From Alphaproteobacteria bacterium (GTDB lineage Bacteria > Pseudomonadota > Alphaproteobacteria > UBA9219): a DNA stretch of 6,595 nucleotides. This document shows, in pieces, positions 5,719 to 6,595 of this stretch. The translations under genes were made by a program, and so were the position numbers. The DNA is taken from positions 1-6,595 of the forward strand of contig JAGWKW010000069.1 in NCBI GenBank assembly GCA_028865155.1. The letters run 5' to 3'. Below the pieces are notes generated by a model. The model saw only the letters and a program-made list of their open reading frames with translations, was not told the origin of the DNA and did not search any database. Position 1 is the first letter of the stretch, and each line of letters starts with the position of its first letter.

Positions 5719-5735
5719 CCGCCCCCAACGCCCCG

Positions 5736-6188
5736 ATGAAAACCACCACCCTCGCCATCGGCAAACTCTCCGGCCCCGAAGCGGAACTCGCCGCCGAATA
5801 CCAGAAACGCCTCGGCAAGTCGGTGACGGTCAAGGAATTCGCCGCTCCCAAATCCCTGCCGCCTGCGCAAACGCAACAGGCCGAGGCGCAACTCCTCCTA
5901 AAAAACATCCCGCCGCAAGCGACCGTCATCCTGCTCGACGAGCGCGGCAAGGACATGACAAGCCGCGCGCTGGCCGCCAAAATCGCGGGCTGGCGCAACG
6001 AAGGCAAAGACGTAATTTTCCTGATCGGCGGCGCCGACGGCGTGACGGACGAAATCCGCGCCCGCGCCGATGTCACGCTTGGCTTCGGCCGCCTGACCTG
6101 GCCGCACAAGCTCGTGCGCGTCATGTTACTGGAACAACTCTACCGCGCGACACAAATCATCGCCGGGCACCCGTATCACAGGGATTGA
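5736..6188 (+). CDS. rlmH: 23S rRNA (pseudouridine(1915)-N3)-methyltransferase
   Basis: RlmH is a SPOUT-class (knotted) methyltransferase that uses SAM to methylate pseudouridine 1915 in helix 69 of 23S rRNA in assembled 70S ribosomes. The 150-residue product is close to the usual length of about 155. It shows LLDERGKDMTS (66-76), the SAM-site motif FLIGGADG (95-102), LGFGRLTWPHKLVR (115-128) and the family-defining C-terminus LLEQLYRATQIIAGHPYHR (131-149). ATG 5736 is chosen because residues MKTTTLAIGKL align with the normal family N-terminus. An in-frame GTG at 5703 would add 11 Pro-rich residues derived from the palindromic element. There is no purine-rich Shine-Dalgarno before 5736; the 18 nt upstream are almost all C. 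It follows rsfS as is usual, but at 153 bp and across a hairpin element. Its stop is 8 bp from the end of convergent ihfB. Confidence 0.95.
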   Translation: MKTTTLAIGKLSGPEAELAAEYQKRLGKSVTVKEFAAPKSLPPAQTQQAEAQLLLKNIPPQATVILLDERGKDMTSRALAAKIAGWRNEGKDVIFLIGGADGVTDEIRARADVTLGFGRLTWPHKLVRVMLLEQLYRATQIIAGHPYHRD

Positions 6189-6196
6189 TCGAAAAG

Positions 6197-6493
6197 TCAG
6201 TCCAATGTCCCTTCGATCCCGTTCAGCCGGTCGCGCAACTGTTTGCCGGTCTTGAAGAAAGGAACGAATTTCTCGGCGACATGGACCGTTTCGCCGGTGC
6301 GCGGATTGCGGCCCTGCCGCGCTTCGCGCTGCTTGACCGAAAACGCGCCGAAGCCGCGCAGCTCAACACGGCTGTTGCGCGCAAGGGCGTTGGAGATTTC
6401 GTCGAACACGGTATTGACGATGCGCTCGATATCGCGCTGCAACAGATGCGGATATTTTTCGGCAAGCCGCAAAATCAGGTCGGATTTTGTCAT
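6197..6493 (-). CDS. ihfB: Integration host factor, beta subunit
   Basis: IHF is an alpha/beta heterodimer that binds specific sites in the minor groove and bends DNA by roughly 160 degrees, assisting transcription, replication and recombination. The 98-residue product has the IhfB-type N-terminus [13 protein letters not shown], the dimer-forming helices (about 18-40), the [13 protein letters not shown] strand block (42-54), the DNA-intercalating arm GRNPRTGE (61-68, Pro64) and the C-terminal [17 protein letters not shown] (75-91). MTKSDLI at the start and PFFKTGK near the end favour IhfB over HU and IhfA. The start ATG at 6493 has AAGGAG 8 nt upstream. A promoter-like sequence lies to its right (6530-6558). 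ihfB often follows rpsA in proteobacteria; no rpsA end is visible in the 102 bp available upstream. It converges on rlmH with an 8-bp gap and no terminator hairpin between them. Confidence 0.94.
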   Translation of the reverse strand: MTKSDLILRLAEKYPHLLQRDIERIVNTVFDEISNALARNSRVELRGFGAFSVKQREARQGRNPRTGETVHVAEKFVPFFKTGKQLRDRLNGIEGTLD

Positions 6494-6501
6494 CGGCGCT
6501 T

Positions 6502-6507
6502 CTCCTT
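6502..6507 (-). promoter_or_regulatory. Ribosome binding site of ihfB
   Basis: On the minus strand this reads AAGGAG, 8 nt before the ATG at 6493. It fixes the start of ihfB. Confidence 0.75.
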
Positions 6508-6529
6508 CTCGAACGCGATTCGTAAAGCC

Positions 6530-6558
6530 AGAATGCCAACCATGGCGTGCCGAGTCAA
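6530..6558 (-). promoter_or_regulatory. Putative sigma-70-type promoter of ihfB
   Basis: On the minus strand, TTGACT (6558-6553, five of six to the -35 consensus and preceded by C as in many alphaproteobacterial promoters) is followed after 17 nt by CATTCT (6535-6530), a weak -10 with three of six matches. Transcription would begin near 6523, leaving a 5' leader of about 30 nt before the ATG. The spacing is ideal but the -10 is poor, so this is tentative. Confidence 0.45.
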
Positions 6559-6595
6559 GCCTCGCCCAATTTAACCCCTTGGCCCTGTTCAGAAA

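Noticed and set aside
5703..5735. GTG 5703 as rlmH start
   Set aside because: It would add 11 Pro-rich residues encoded by the palindromic element, and RlmH family proteins begin at the position of ATG 5736. It cannot be fully excluded given the lack of a ribosome site for 5736.
1..6595. CRISPR array, tRNA, rRNA, riboswitch or toxin-antitoxin pair
   Set aside because: Reading both strands, I found no regularly spaced repeats, no cloverleaf with expected conserved bases, and no small gene pair of toxin-antitoxin type.

Overview
The window is high-GC, densely packed DNA from a bacterial chromosome. The proteins point to an alphaproteobacterium: IhfB, RsmA, XerD and the nadD-rsfS-rlmH order all look alphaproteobacterial, and overlapping genes and GTG starts are common. 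From memory of family sequences a Rhodospirillales- or Micavibrio-like lineage fits, but I cannot place it further without a search. Nothing indicates a plasmid, phage or defence island. This is core housekeeping sequence with a few local oddities.

Layout. (1) 1-779 (+): 3' part of rsmA (16S rRNA dimethyladenosine transferase), cut by the window edge and carrying an in-frame insert of about 24 codons that contains a palindrome. (2) 745-1317 (-): aroK (shikimate kinase), tail-to-tail with rsmA and overlapping it by 35 bp. (3) 1376-5582 (+): five genes in a row, each overlapping the next: a 52-residue membrane protein, a 650-residue exported Ala-rich protein, xerD, nadD, and rsfS. The RsfS protein carries a strictly periodic lysine-rich N-terminal tail. 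(4) 5583-5735: the only sizeable gap, filled by a composite palindromic element of three hairpins that looks both repeat-like and terminator-like. (5) 5736-6188 (+): rlmH. (6) 6197-6493 (-): ihfB, convergent with rlmH, with a promoter-like sequence to its right (6530-6558).

How the genes relate. RsmA, RsfS and RlmH all act on the ribosome (16S methylation, blocking of 50S-30S joining, and methylation of pseudouridine 1915 in 23S rRNA). NadD makes NAD and AroK feeds aromatic amino-acid synthesis. XerD (chromosome dimer resolution) and IhfB (DNA bending) are chromosome-maintenance proteins. The small membrane protein and the 650-residue exported protein are unassigned; their coupling to xerD suggests co-expression but gives no function.

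The points most worth following are the pentapeptide-periodic Lys tail fused to RsfS, the palindromic element wedged between rsfS and rlmH that leaves rlmH without a visible Shine-Dalgarno, and the in-frame palindromic insert in rsmA. I see no convincing new multi-gene system.
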